Shown: positions 1-14,580, numbered from the stretch's first letter. The stretch is DNA of 64,000 nt from Theocolax elegans (GCA_026168455.1 CM047428.1:83284594-83348593), one strand, 5' to 3'. The notes: a model not told the origin generated them from the sequence alone. Numbers and translations are program-made.

Positions 1-2622
1 TTTTTTCTCAAAAAAAGCACGAAACCAAGTTGAAAATTATATATTGTTCCGGAATTACGAATAGTTTATGCCGAAGTACGCGCACGGGTTCGCTTATAAA
101 AATTAATTAAACAAAACAAAAAATTATGCATCTACATTTTTTGAAATTATTTTGGACGTGATTTTTTATTTGTGAAACATACCCGAAAGTCGGCTTTAAT
201 TCTATTAAATCGTAAATTTTTAATCATACCTTTTTACATGTATTATATTATATATCCACATTAAAGTAACACATTTTCATATTTTAAAAATGCTTGCTAG
301 GCCATAAAATGTAGTGGATTCGCTTGTACAACGAAGAAGTTTCGTCGGTACGTGAAAGAGCTTTTAATACACGTAGGTATATGTATATATTATATAAATT
401 TAAATCGATTGGATTTGGCGGTATAATAATTTCAACGCATTATCACCTATAATTAATAATGGAATTATCTTAATATAGTTTAATCGATATAATTGTTCAT
501 TACAAGGAGAGAGTTTAATAGTTGTTTATACGATTACCTCGAAATGTTGAATTAAACAGTTAATGGACTACATTTGAAAATTAATTTTCGTTGAAAAAAT
601 ATGAGGAGAAAATAATGTTGAATAGTATAGCTATATATAGTTGGATTTGCGTATAAGCATTAATGCGCGCTCCTCGAGGTTTTTATTCATTTATTTGCGG
701 TAGTTTGCCACACGCGCTCATCTCGCGCGTGTGGTCGTTTGTAGACGTACACACAGGTATAGGCCAATGTTTACGATATGAAAACACATTTGCAACTATA
801 TTGCCCAAGTTACGATTTGTCGACGTAAACTTTTACGATTCCAAGTCGGACCGATAACTTTCCCATCTAACCCCTGCCCTCTACCACTATCGTTAAATAC
901 GGTTACGGAAATTCTTACTGCTACCGGTACGCGTATATAACCGTGCAGTAAACTGTCGAAAATAAAAGAAAAGAAAAAATGAAAACCATAAGAGGGGGAA
1001 AAAAATGTTACCGACGATTACCCAAGATGTTTGACTGGTAAACATTGCGTGTCGGTGGCTATAGATATAGTAATCGGGAAAGAAAATATTTGAAAAAGAT
1101 TAAGGGACTCGCGAGGGGAGGTAGCATCCGGGTCGTCAGAATCAACAGTTTGCTCTATCGATTCTAGGGAGGAGAGGGAGTGCCAAACCGGTCCATATGT
1201 TGACGACGCGCCTACACTCGAGCCACCCGGATATGGAGCTTTCCAACTCGATCTACTCTCGCTCTCCCTTTCTCGCTCTCGCAACACACAATAGAATCTT
1301 ATCACGTTCCTTTCCTTTTTCTTTATCTTTTTCTTCTTCTTTTTCTTCGTCTTTTTCTTTCCCTTATTCTTTGCCTTTCCTTTCGGACCCTCGGCTTTTC
1401 CTTTTTTTTCCCCCTCTTTTTTGCCGGAGAGATGACTGCTCCGGAAGCCAATCGGCCGTCATGATTTCGTTTATGAACTTGTGAGCGCTCGACGATATCC
1501 CTCCGAATTCGGAAATCAGAGGAATTTGTGGCGTGGGATTCCACTTTCTTTCCACGGATTCTTACTTCTTAAGATTTCTTCTTCCAGCTTCTCGGCCTAA
1601 TTTTTTTCCTTTCTTTCCCGTGTACCTATACATACATACGCCTTTATTGCCGAGGATACATTCGGAATTAAAACTTTTGGCCGTCGATCAACGCTTATAC
1701 GATTTACTTTTTTTTTATCGACGATCACGTACAAATTATCCCGATTAAAAGTGTAAACTCTTATTACATTTCGTTCGTTTTAACAGTAAAATTATAATCG
1801 TATCCTCATCGTTAAAAATTTGGTTAAGCGAGTCGATACAAAAGTCTGAGAAAAAAATAATTGGAACAATTTTCTTTACAATAAATATATTCCGAACGAT
1901 CGCATTTCTCAACAACAATTTTCATTTCCCGACGAGTTTACCGAGCACCGTCGAAACTGAGTTTTATATACAAAGACAGCTCGAATCGAAAAAGAAAAGA
2001 GAACTTCCAAGTTTTTTTTGTTTAACTATATACGCGCATTCACTCGACCGAGTTAAGAAGTTCAAAGGATCCTTGTCTCGCGTCCCCGAGGCACTATTCA
2101 ACTACGATTCCCGACCTATTTGTACTCGATATTCTCTAGTCGTAAACGGTCTTTAGTATTAATATTATAGGTATACCTCTACACCCACTTGGTTCTTCGC
2201 TTTTGCAAAACTGTTCCTCCGCGTTCATGAGACCAAAATTTAATAAACATAAAATTTAATAATAATAATACACGCTTGCATTATTGCACAACAGTCCGTA
2301 TAAGCGTACTAATATTATTATTAGAGTGTGATAGCGTTTCCGATTCCGAAGAAGCGCAAAGTTCGTCAAACAAATAATTCACATCAATACATTATAAAAG
2401 TAATTCGATATATTTAATAGAAGAAAACAATAAAAACTAGATATAAAAGTTCCATCGTCTCTTCCGTCGAAGATCTATTAAAAAGTAATATTTGTACATG
2501 GTTATACAGAATAATCTGAAAACTGGAAGAATCGAACGAGAAAATCTGCGCAACGGATTCATTCAATTAAATTCGATTATAGTGGAGTAAGTATTCTCAT
2601 TACACATCAAAGTTTTAAAGTA

Positions 2623-2689
2623 TGATAATGATAATGATAATGATAATGATAATGATAATGATAATGAATAATGATAATAATGATAATCA
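2623..2689. repeat. GATAAT hexanucleotide microsatellite
   Basis: About ten tandem copies of the unit GATAAT, becoming irregular (GAATAATGATAATAATG) toward the right end. It is a simple-sequence repeat with no coding potential. Confidence 0.95.
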
Positions 2690-3477
2690 AATATCGAGAA
2701 ACGAAACGTATACATAGCTATATACCAGGGAGTAGTCGACTAATTAGCCTCCAAGCCGAACGGGCAAAGTAAGTAAGTATACAGTCTGCGCGTCGCTGTG
2801 TACATCAAGGCGAGAAATTGATACTCGGTATAAGAAGGGAACCAGGAGATACAGAGCGAGAGGGAGAAAGCGAACGCGACGAGACGCATACGTCATTAAA
2901 TTCACTCGGAGCTGAAGGAAACTTGGGCGCTAAACCGTTAACTAAGCACAACTAAATCGCTTAGCATCCAATCGATCGTGTCTACGAACCTCCTACAACT
3001 CGTACCCCGTCCCTTCTTACTTAGTTACTCATCCGTTTTGCGCTTCCATTCTAACCAATCTGCCTATACCTCTCCATACAGATGTTTTACTTTTTACTTT
3101 TTCATCGAAATTAGTTGAAACGTACCTCTTCTATTTCTCCTCCCAATGCGTATCCAATTGCTCTTCTGTATTCAACGTTCAAATGTATCTTTAGTCATTT
3201 CTCTTTTATTTTTTACCTACGGAGTCTATACGTTTTGAAAAATTAAAAATATAAACTCCGGGACAAAGCTATTGTGCGCAAAATATTTTGTTATTTGGAC
3301 AGTACGATACTTTCGGTACAACTTGTAATTGCATATTAAATTAAAATACCACAGTGTCCTATGAATCCCGTCATTATTTCTCTTTAATACGTGATAAATA
3401 AAATATAATGGGCATTAATAAACTAGAAATCTAGGTCAACCTCGACTTAACATACATACATAAACAGACGCGCGCGA

Positions 3478-3504
3478 GCACACACACACACGCACACACG
3501 CACA
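3478..3504. repeat. CA-rich microsatellite
   Basis: An interrupted CA tract containing CGCA variants, preceded by a short CGCG-rich stretch. Simple-sequence repeat. Confidence 0.85.
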
Positions 3505-6500
3505 GACGAAAGGATCAACAAGATTTTAAAAAAGGATTAATTTTTGTTCGTAACTTTTAATGTCTCGACTGCCTAGCCTGTATACTGAAAAAAAGTTAAA
3601 TTTTTGACAAGGTGATGATAAATTTTATGCACCAACTTCCGACACACTGTTCAACCGAAAACAGCAATATTTCAAAAAGTTCGAGATGGACAAAGTTATC
3701 GATTGCTCCGAGCCAAGAAAATTTATGTCTCGAAGAGAAAATCTTTTTTTTTGTTATCCGCGAAAACTCGTCGGAAAATAATTAATTAATTTATGTTGTA
3801 TCCGGTACAACATCATCCGTGACCTTACGTCGTTTTGTATATAAATATATTATTCATTATATTTTGTATATAAAGGTATATCGACGAATGACCCAGTTAT
3901 GATCGATTAAAAGTTTTGAAATTCGTTTGACGTACACGTGAAATTAGATGAAATCGTTTATTGTTCATATCTACTCGTGCTATATGTGTGTGCGTGCGTG
4001 TATATACACATAAATACTGATTTTGAATGACCCAATTTAGAAAATAAGACGACGTAATAATTTTCAATCGAAAGTATTTACGAAATTAACGAGTAATAAA
4101 TTGAAATAGTTCATGTATACGCATATAGTCGGGAGTTGGAAAGTTTAAACGATTTACTTTAGGGCAGAGGACTCGCGAAAATCCGAATCGAGTAATCAAA
4201 ACCGGTTAAACAAAATTGCAATCTTAGACCTTTTATAGATGTACATAGAGACGTTAATTAATTATCAACATCGTACATTTCTCATACATCTCGGATATTA
4301 TACGGTTTTCACCTTTCGTTTCAATTTTCCTCAACCCTGTCCTACCTTCCATTTTTTCCATAGTTGCAAAAAGAGGGGGACAAACTTTTTAATGAGAGTC
4401 CTGGGTTTGTTCTAAATTATAAAGCAACCCTGTCGCTTCAAACGCCCGTATTTGCTTTGAAAATGAGAATCCTTTAAAGGCACGAGGACATTTTTGTCTT
4501 TATTTTATCATGGAATATTCAACTCGACCTTTTGCACTTTTAGTGTAAGATTATATTAATTTAATTACGAGATTCTTCGAGTTTGCACAAAGCCGCGTTA
4601 TTACAATCATTTTTTATGCGATTCTCCATTATAACTTAATACAAATTAATTTTTTTTAAATAATTGATAATTATACGCGTTTAGACATAATCATCAAATC
4701 ATTTGAATTAATTATTACTTTGCATATTTGTATGTCGATGCATAATTTAGTTATAATTTTAAATAATTTTAACATTATTTACTTCTACGCGTACGTTTAC
4801 TAAATTTCGATAAATGCAACAAACAAACAGACTTTGATTTTGTACGACTCATCTCAATCGTATATTTATCCTTGGTTTTACACCGGCAATTCCTGCGAAT
4901 AATTAAGTCGGAAATATTTAACTTAAACCAAGACAATCAAAACGAAAAAATAAATCATTAGCACTTAGTACAAATACAAATGAATCTTTTATTATCTACA
5001 CTCGTAGTGGATCATAAAATTAGTAAAGAATGCCCATTATACTCATAATCAACGAATTTATCATTTTATGAATTATTTAAAATCCATTAGATTAAACTTT
5101 ATTTCTCTTTTAACCGTGATATTATTATTATTTTTATTATTATACTTGATAATTTATTTAAGTTGGAAAACTAATTTATATAATGAACAATACCACTTCT
5201 TATTTATTTCAATCCGAATGAAGGAGAGAAAGCTACAGCACCAAGATGAGTCTTATAAGTTTTAAAACTGAAAATATTTTCATTTCATCTGACGCAAAGT
5301 TTCTTTGATTGATTCGAAATATAAAGTTTGTAAGCGTCGCAATAAAAAAACGAAAGAAATATTACTTATTTTTAAACTATTAAGAACACTATTCATTTTA
5401 TTTTTTTATTCAAACCTTTGAAAATGAAAAGTCCGACCTAGAGAGTTCTATTTTAAAATGCAGAAAATTCAAAGGTAATCCTCTTATTATGAAAATACTG
5501 CGTACGTAGTACGTCAGAACAAATCCGAGATGAAATAATTTAAATAGCGGTGGAATATAAGTGAGCCACGTGTTTACGTATGTATGCATATATAAAGGAG
5601 AGCCCAAAGAACGACAAAATGTACATGTACTACACGAGTTGATAGTCAACCTAGTACGGGGCTTGTATCAGACGCGTATTAGTCTTGTAATTGAGGTTCT
5701 CCTTCGCGAACCCAGTGCGCCCGTGCAATCCGATTTCTCCTTTACCGCTAAAATTTGGAAAGGTAGATGTCTTCTAGGATCTGTAAAGAATATTCAAAAT
5801 GTTGATAAAAATTTTTCTCAATTTTTACAATATTTTTTCTTTGCTTAACCATATATTTTTGGAAACATGGATAATAAATTAGCAATTTGTCGAATTCGAA
5901 ATAATATTAAATCGTATTAAATATTTAAATAAACGTACATTTATTTAAATCTATACTTATTTATTTATACACAGTCAAATATTCACGAATAAATGTTTCA
6001 TTAAAATTACAAAACTTCATATTTTTCCACGTGCATATACCATTGTCGTTCGCTTAAATCGTAAATCGATGTATAATTTTGAAAAAGAAATCTATTTTTA
6101 ACAAAACCTCGTCTTGGAATTTTAACATTTTACGTCGCGTATCTCTGCATTGTTTGCGCTCTTTCATTTAACGTGCATACACACAATTAAATATAGAAAT
6201 AATGGCTCTTATCTTATCTATCCTTTTATTTTGTACATTCAAGTTAAAAGTTTTTCGATATTTCTTTCAAAGCTCATTTTATTTTAAAGTGACACGTATT
6301 TATCAGTATTTCGCGATAAAAATTTTAGTGTATCATTTTTATGCTTTTCAATCGAGATTATATATATGACTACATCAGCAATTAATTACCAATATTCGAT
6401 GTAACACCTAATTATTATTAATTATATGTCTTTTCGTAATGACATGTTATAGAAACATTGTCATATCGGTTTTTTTGAGCAATTAATTAGACTTTTTTTG

Positions 6501-8215
6501 ATTAAGCGACGTTTCGAAAGAAATTTTTCATTCCCGTCAGACTATAGAAATATTTTGTTTTACAAATTATAACATACATTCTTTTACAATACCATTTAAA
6601 GTATCAAACTTTTATCAAAACCAAAAGTTAGCATATTTTTCTTATTTAATTAATTTTTTTTGGTTAAGGTCTGCTATAATCTTAATTTTATTATTAATAA
6701 TACTTCCTTGTAATTATAAATAAATAAGATACAACGTACAATAAGTAATACAATATAAAGAGGCACAACCGATTACAAAATTGCGCTAACACGTACGTCA
6801 CTGCCGATGTACGCCATATCAAAAATCAGATTCAAATTAATTATATATAAAGTATCTTTTTCTAAAAAAATGAAAAAATAATAAATTTATTAATAACGAA
6901 CATTTCAATGTTAAAAGTTATAAAACTATAAAATATTTACGTCTTGCAATTGTTCGTATTCTTTTTTATTTAATTAATCCCACAGTCAATATCGACAGGT
7001 AGAAAGAATTGTTAAAATTGTTAATTAAAAATTAAAAACTTTTTCGAAAATTTTCATAAAAAAGTTAAATTTATTTATATATGAGGTATATATAATAATG
7101 TATGTATGTATGTATATAGATTGTCAATAGAAGTATGTTATAATTAATAGTAATGTCATGAATCTCAGGAATTACTAGACAAGAACTAATGCGACTTAAA
7201 AACTTTTTTTCTTAATAAAGTATGTAGCTTAAAATAATTGGAAAATTTTCATCGAAATGTCGGTTAACTAAATAAAATCTAATTTTTCGTCGAACAAAAT
7301 ATCGTTACGACATTCCTTCTTTAAAAATTATTGCGTCTATTTTACTAACAACAATTGAAAAGAAACTGTTCGATATAATTCTTTTTTTGAGATATAAATG
7401 AGTCCTAAACCCGGACGGGTAACGTTCCGAGGATTAAATGAAATTCCATTCCCTTTGTGTCGTAAAGTTAGAAGGTAATCGTATAATGACCAGGTAAAAT
7501 GTTTTATATCTTTAAATATTGAGCATTGACATTGAAGTAAAAGATGTAATTTATCGATCTTCCAGCTCATTGTTACAATTCCAGAAATATAGAATCGAAT
7601 TCTAATTTTGCTCCTTCGTTCATTAAGAATCCGTGAAACGTATACGTGTTTACGAGCCGGCCCAACTGTACGCGAACGATCGTAAATCCTCGTGGAATTT
7701 CTCGAAGGTGAGGTAAAACTTGTATTTCCTTTAAACTCGTTTTCTTTTTTTTTTAAAATCCAACACTGGCTTATCTTGAGTTACGATAAAGTACGTTAAT
7801 TAGTTTGTTACGCTAACAATCGGTATATAGATACCTTGTCCGGGATTCAAATGATTAAACATTTACCTGTGACCCGAATGCTACATAACGAATTAATCGT
7901 ACGTGAAGTCTTTTGAAAGATGTCGTACCTCCGTTGTGCTAAATACACAAATATAATTTTTATTTATACATCCGCGACTTGATATGAATTCATCTCATAT
8001 ATAAGTTAGTGACTTTTTTTTTAATTTATCTACACATTGTTACTGTATGATACAGCGTTGGAGAATCTTAAACGTTGCGGAGGAACAATTGATGAATTAT
8101 GTTGCGAAAATCGAATGAACATACCCTTTGTACGAATATAGTTTTCAATTGACCGAAAATTCAAAAACTTGTATTCTAAATTATTAGATAATATTTGAAT
8201 TATATAAGTATGAGT

Positions 8216-9230
8216 CATTTCACGTCAACTGGTTAAATCACAATTTTAAAATGCACCAAATTTTGGGTGCACACTGGAAATGTTATATAGAAAACAGAAA
8301 AAAAATTATGTTCTAAAAATATTTGTTTAAAAGTCTTTCCAACCTCAAAAAGTGAATTTTTTTCATGTTGTTTTTCAACAATAGCTACTTTTACAGCTAT
8401 TTATCTCAAAATCTATCAACTTTTACTACATACTTTTACTACATAGCATTATTTCGACACCTAGAACGAAGAAAAGCACAACTCAGATTTTCCCATTTAA
8501 AATAACATTAAAAAATGTGAGTTATGCTTTTCTTCGTATGAGGCGTCGATATGTAACATTGGTTGCTGATTTTCTCTAGAATTCATCCTTTTAGACTAGA
8601 ATTCTTAATTTCAAGGTCAATGACGCATAAACTAAAGGTCAACATTGACGTTTAGAATAAGGGGACCACGCCACAATCGAATTTTTTATCCAAAAGTCTA
8701 AAAAAAACTTAAATCAATACCGTTCTATTAGTTTATAGCTTGTAAATCGGGTGTAAGCCTGTCAAAAGTTATAATCTTTTAAAAAATTACAAAAGTTTGA
8801 AAAAATTTACTTATTAAATTCCATTTAAATGTTTGATATTTACTTATTTATTTATATTTATTTATTTAATTTTTGATAATCATAAATGTTGACCTCTAGT
8901 TTATAAGTCATCGACATTGAGATTAATATTCTAACGCGAAAGGATAAAACCAAGGATAAAATCTAGAAAAAACCAGCAATGTTACATATAATATTATATA
9001 GTAAAAGTTGATAGATTTTGAGATAAATAGCTGTAAACTTAGCTCGAAAAATATATCAGCTGTAAACTTAGCTATTGTTGAAAAAAACCATGAAAAAAAT
9101 TCACTTGATTTAAAGGAATACTTTTAACACCTAGAATTTTTTCTATGTTTTCTGGATAAAATTTCCTGCAGTCTGTACCCGAAATTTGATGCATTTTAAA
9201 AATTTTGATCCAACCAGTTGACATGAAATG
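8216..9230. mobile_element. 1 kb fold-back element (long inverted repeats)
   Basis: The two halves are imperfect reverse complements over nearly the whole length. The left end reads CATTTCACGTCAACTGGTT and the right end AACCAGTTGACATGAAATG. Inner blocks also pair: the stretch around 8350-8400 (TTTTTCATG, CAACAATAGCTA) matches the complement of 9060-9110, and the stretch near 8565-8655 matches the complement of about 8885-8975. No transposase frame is present, so this looks like a non-autonomous DNA element or a MITE-like fold-back. No clear target-site duplication was found, so the superfamily cannot be assigned. The left arm carries an extra hairpin that the right arm lacks. Confidence 0.8.
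8455..8548. mobile_element. Small hairpin inserted in left arm of fold-back element
   Basis: Two arms of about 31 bases, 8455-8485 and 8518-8548, are near-complementary (outer ends CGAC and GTCG, core GAAGAAAAGCA against TGCTTTTCTTC) around a loop of roughly 32 bases. The corresponding position in the right arm of the surrounding palindrome, near 8978-9005, runs on without this hairpin. It is therefore best read as a later insertion of a very small inverted-repeat element. A microRNA-like precursor cannot be excluded from sequence, but no known mature microRNA was recognised in it. Confidence 0.6.
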
Positions 9231-9333
9231 GCTAATACACATTGTCACGGACATCGGCGCGCGACTTAAGCATATGAGAAGGAGTCGAGTGACAGATAAA
9301 AAGTGTAGGTCGTATCGTCGATGCTCCGTCGGG

Positions 9334-9403
9334 TGGACGGTAGCTCGATGGTTAGAGCGTGCGGTTCGCACGCTGAGGTTCCGCGGTCGAATCCCGAAGT
9401 CCA
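9334..9403 (+). other. tRNA-like relic (SINE head or tRNA pseudogene)
   Basis: Seventy bases show tRNA layout: a partial acceptor (TGGAC with GTCCA), the box A-like D arm GCTC-loop-GAGC (9343-9358), and a box B-like GGTCGAATCCC (9385-9395), followed at once by a run of T. Against a working tRNA, the acceptor pairs only five of seven positions, the T stem has mismatches, the usual T54 is G, and the anticodon region folds as a long 8 bp hairpin with a GTT loop and no canonical seven-base loop. I infer a degenerate tRNA or the head of a decayed tRNA-derived SINE, not an active tRNA gene. Confidence 0.5.
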
Positions 9404-9410
9404 TCTTTTT

Positions 9411-12400
9411 ATATATTTCGCGTTTCTCTCTTTTTTATGCGTAACAATATATATATATAAAGATCGTATGTACACTTTGAATTAGTAAAACCAGCCTTTA
9501 TAAGGCGTAACGTTTATAAATAAAATATAGAGATTCGGTTTAAATCGATGCGATAGTCCTTGTATCAATAAAAAGAATTATTCGCGGGAAATTTTTTTAA
9601 TTCTCGAGTACCGTTGTAACTAATCGAAACTCTCTTGTAGACGCGAGGGATCGAATCCCTTTGATATATAGGTCACAGTTTTCCCTTCGTCCTTGAACAG
9701 GGCTCTCGGATTCCACTTCGTTCTCCGTGAAAATGAAATTGAGCAATATACGGATGAGGTGATAATGATCGTTTTTTTTTTGACACAAAACACACATCCA
9801 CACGTGGATTTCCTTCTGTATCAGAGATTTTCCGTATAGGACGAAAAGGGTCGCTAAGGGCACTCTCTTTTTTTTTAACCTCTCGATTGCCGTGGGATTT
9901 AATCGAGAGGGATGGTTTTACGTTCGCTTCCAGGTCATGGATTTTCATTGAATTTAGCGAGAAGAGGCTGGTGCATATCGAGTGATTGCGATACGTTCCA
10001 CCACCCTATACACACGCTCCTTTTTCAAACGTCATTTTTAACGGGTCTTTTATGTTAATTGAGAACCGAACATTATCCATCATTGCCTTTGATACATGTA
10101 TTTTATAAAATATTATCCTGTTGGTGAGATAATTTTCTTTGTGACTTTTTCGTATATACATATAAATGAATGATGAAATTTAATTTATCCGTATATACAG
10201 ATACAATAGAGCAGCTTGACTTATATCATCAAAAGTTTAATGAATATTTTTCTCCTTTTTATATCTAAAATAATAATGTTTAATCAAAGAAAAAATAAAA
10301 TAAGCTTTTCAAGAAATATACAGTATTTCGTACACACATCATATAACACATACGTATAGCGTATTCATCGCTCTGCACGAGGGCCAATAATTATCAATAC
10401 TCATTGCGCATGTCTCTTCTAAATTATCATAATATAAAAAATTATATAAATAGTTTTTGTTCTTTAATAGAACGTAACTTTTTGGCAACGTTATAGAAAC
10501 GTTGTAATAGCGCATGATACTTTATTCGCTAACTATCTCAAAACCGATATACCTACACATTTATAAACGTAAAATGTCATTTTTCGCAACGTTATTGTAT
10601 CATTTTAAACGTTATAGCATGCCAAATGTAGAATATATTCGGTATCTTATAAAAAATCTAGTAACTAAAAATATAAATTATACTAATAATCTGTTGGGTA
10701 ATTAATAGTATATCATTTGGATATTGCATTTCACTATATATATACGACACCTATTTATTGTTTCAAACGTTTCTCACATTTGCACAAAAATTGTTTGCGG
10801 AACCATCTCGTTAGGTGTCGCACGATGAACAAGCAAAATATGCCAAATTGAATCAACGTTGTCAATGCGCATATAAATATGTATATAAACACCGCCGAAA
10901 TCGGAATACTTAATTACGCATAGGTTGAATCTATTTATGTATATAATATGTCAAAAATAATCTATGATCATTGTACTTAACGAGCAATTGTATTTAACGC
11001 GAGTATTACCAAATATTGATTGTACCAGTACTACATTATTCTAAACATTTCATTGTAGTAATGTATGCATGTGCAGTATTCTCCTAGGTAAATACAATAA
11101 CGTTTAATCACAATAATTGGCATTACTGTTAAATTTATATATGTCAAATGGGCAGTAAAATAATATGTATATTTATTTTTAGTTACTCCTAACCATAACA
11201 AATTAAAATTATATATATGTATATTGTATTTATTTGCACTTTGACAAATTTTAAAATCTAATTAAGAAACTTTTAATTATAAACGAATTTTCCAGTTACC
11301 TTGGCTTGCGGCAAACAAATAATTCACCAAATTTATAAAGAATTGTCATTTAAATGAATACTGCTGTAATTCGTAATTACGCAACTCTATTGTAAGTCGA
11401 ATAAGAACCGACACGAGGAAACAATGAACCGTCACGAATCGTCCTCGTATACGCTAACAAGCTTATTTGTATGTGTATACATCACAGTTCTCCCCCTCTC
11501 TCTCTCCCTCTCTATCTTCCTCTCTCTCTTTCCTTTTATTACTTTAATTTGCGAGTCATACACCGATCGAAAATCCCGATTGCCGTATACCGCGTAGACA
11601 CGTGAAATCCTTTTTAATTGCCGTGTTGTAAAATTATACGAGCGACACCCGGAAAAAGGGCATATTTCCATTATCCTCTTGGAAAACGATACGAAATACA
11701 CGAGATTTTTTGTCGAGTTGTTTTTTTTTTCTTTCTTCTTTTAGTTTGAAAACAAAAGAGTAGCTAGGAAAAATGCTCGCTTCCGAAAAAAAGCCATAAT
11801 TCTCTTTATCGAAGCAAAGTTCGGGAGAATCACGAAAACAAAAGGGAAATGGGTATGAAACAAAAAAAAAGAGTAAACCACTCGCTCCAACCGTCACGAG
11901 ATGTAACTTGTTGCTTTACCTCCCGTAGAATACAAAAAAAAATATTTTATATATCACTGCTGTTGCTCCTTTTTTTTGTATTTCATACCGAGATTCAATT
12001 TCGCGTGTCGGTGAATAATAGTGGCGTCGAAAACGTATCGTGACTTCTTGTGTCTTGTATTTCACTTCGATCTTTAAAAGCACTTTGACTCGACAAAATC
12101 GTAATCTGCGGAATTTAATGTAGAAAGAAAAAAATCCTGCCATTTTATAAAAAATTTATAAAGATTGAATGTATGGCTTTTCTTACCTACGTGATGTTCT
12201 AGAAATTTTTGAGAAAAATATATATAAATATATGTATAAGTATCTATATGTGTAGGTATATAAGAATACTAGAATATATGTAAAATACAATGCGTAAAAG
12301 TTTTTTTTTGAATTTTCTCGAACACGCGATGTAATACGGTATATTTTTTGTTCTTTTTTAAAGCAGAGTCGTAGAAAATTTTAGAGCACGTTAAAAACAT

Positions 12401-14580
12401 ATTTCCCCGCTACGCGTATAATACGACAATTTGGTCGCTTTATTAATGGTTGAGAAATGAAACATTAACTTACCTTAAAATGCTTGGTTTGCATTTTCTG
12501 AAATATAAAACTCAGAGGAATTAAATAATTTAATACTATTTTTTAATAGGATTTACCTTTAAATAATATGCTGTCGCAAAATATAATAATCTTTTAATTA
12601 TTAATGTTTTTCAGATATATTTTCATTATTCCACGCCACTCAATTGAATTTCGTAACGCTACGGATAGATCAATTTAAATTTATAAAAATATAGACCGAT
12701 GGTACATCAATACACAAAATTTAGGCAAAAAATATTATTTTTAGTAAAAAATGCACTATATTCTTTTTTACGTAACGGGATCATAAAAATTTTACGGTGT
12801 AAAAATATTTTATCAATGTAAGACATGTTTCATTATATATACGTTAAGGAAATGCATATTTCTAGTTGAAAAGTCGTTAAAAAATATCTGTGTAAAATAT
12901 AATGTATTCAACGTTAATATTACCCTCTAGATTAAACAACATCTGTTAAATTATGCTCTTGTAAACATATGCCTGGGAACAAACAAATCCTGATGTAAAA
13001 TAATTAATTTTATTCTTAATAAATTAAATCTATTTTAATTATTTCTTTATATGTATTTACCCGAGACTTGGATTAGTCCATAAGAATAATACGAAAGACT
13101 GTTTTGCGCTGAAATTTTAGAAAATATTCTGGCAAATCCTGTAAGTAAATACGGGCATCCGAGTTGAAAGTATATGAAGAGCTATGGAAACGTTATAAAT
13201 GAAAATTGGAAGATCGAGCGGAAGACCATCGGAGGCGAGCGAATTAATTACTTTTTTCTCGCTGACTCGCTATTTCCATTATATCCGACTATATAATCCA
13301 ATCCAAAAATAGACGTTTCAACTCGAGGAATTTCAATCGACGAAAAAAAAGGAAGAAATTTTTTTATCGTAAATGCTGTTTCTGTGCAATGGGTAATTCA
13401 AAAAATAACTTTGGGCCAAAAGTGTTTGTAAGCTGGTTTGTCATCCAATAGAAAAAAACGGAATAGAGAAGCGAATAAAAAGAATTAGTAGTATTAAAAA
13501 GCCAGTGGAGCGGTGTACGGCTGACTAAACACGGCATTTTCTACTTGAGCTACTGCATTTTGCCCTCGACATTCCGCTGGGATTAAGACAATGCTGGTAC
13601 TACATTCCGGTTGAAAAGTTAATTGTATTCTGAATTAGCGTAAGACGAAGTCATTCTAAATTTGAAATGTTAATCTTGAGAAACAAACTCTCAGGATAGA
13701 TTTTCCGCAAATTGCATTACAATTGACTGCGTATAAAAATACGATTAATTAAGGTGTTTCCTGTTTGAGTGCGTTTGTTTGCCTTTTCGCCGTTAGAGCG
13801 ATAAATCGTTTTCAGCACTCGGCAATGAATTTATAAAAGACGTATGGAAGCAAACTTTGATAATGTATAGCCAATTGTGCACAAACGAAGCAAAATGATA
13901 TATAATTTCAAATTGTTTAAATAATATAATGTCTATATAAATGTATACATACATATTCATAACTATATATATATAACATATATATATGTGTGTATATGTA
14001 TATTCAAAACTTGGATGCACCGCGTGAAACGTAAAGTTTAAATCAAGTTAAGTATAATTGACTTAAAGAAGATTTTATAAACTTGTCCCCCGAGAGTTTT
14101 GAAAAAATATAAATAAATTAGTTTCTCAACTCGCTTGGTCGAGGGAAATATCATTTTTATTAAATTCTTTGGCCAAGGAGAAATCAAGATGAACGTCGAA
14201 ATCGTCGAACGATATTACTAAGATTTTGAATCTCTGAAATTTTCATACGGTGTAAGCAGCTTACCAGTTAGTTTACTAAAATTTTATATAAAAATTTCTA
14301 TTTACCGAACTTAATTAAAAAAATTGTTTAATGAATATTTTACTGTATATTAAATGGAGAATTAATAATAAATATTATTTAAATGTTAAAGTATTTAATG
14401 TATATTTTATGAATTATTAAACACACGGTAAATATTTAACTATTAGGTCAAATTCTCGTTCCCGTAACTAAAAAAAATTAAAGAATTAAACAATTTTGTG
14501 TTACAAAAAATATATTAGAAGATTAATCAAATAACAAGCTAAATTCTAATTAAATATAGAAACAAATAATAATTATTAAT
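9411..14580. other. Non-coding AT-rich DNA, no gene recognised
   Basis: No open frame here has a recognisable motif or plausible exon structure. The stretch contains a C/T-rich tract near 11495-11535, poly-A and poly-T runs, and AT dinucleotide runs near 13960-14000. A short palindrome (CAACGTTATAGAAACGTTG) lies near 10487. Nothing supports a gene. Confidence 0.55.

Larger units (their letters stand above)
1..8215. other. Non-coding AT-rich DNA, no gene recognised
   Basis: Open frames here are short (under 100 codons) and show no family motif, no convincing splice structure and no consistent coding bias. A C/T-rich tract lies around 1310-1420 and dinucleotide and hexanucleotide microsatellites occur at about 2623 and 3478. 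The stretch could be intergenic or part of a long intron of a gene whose exons lie outside the window; the sequence alone does not decide this. Confidence 0.6.

Noticed and set aside
2623..2689. Regular spaced repeats that might suggest a CRISPR-like array
   Set aside because: The GATAAT repeat is an uninterrupted microsatellite without spacers, in a eukaryotic context.
9205..9444. Open frame overlapping the tRNA-like sequence (79 codons)
   Set aside because: It reads straight through the tRNA-like relic and the edge of the fold-back element; there is no protein motif, so it is a by-product frame.
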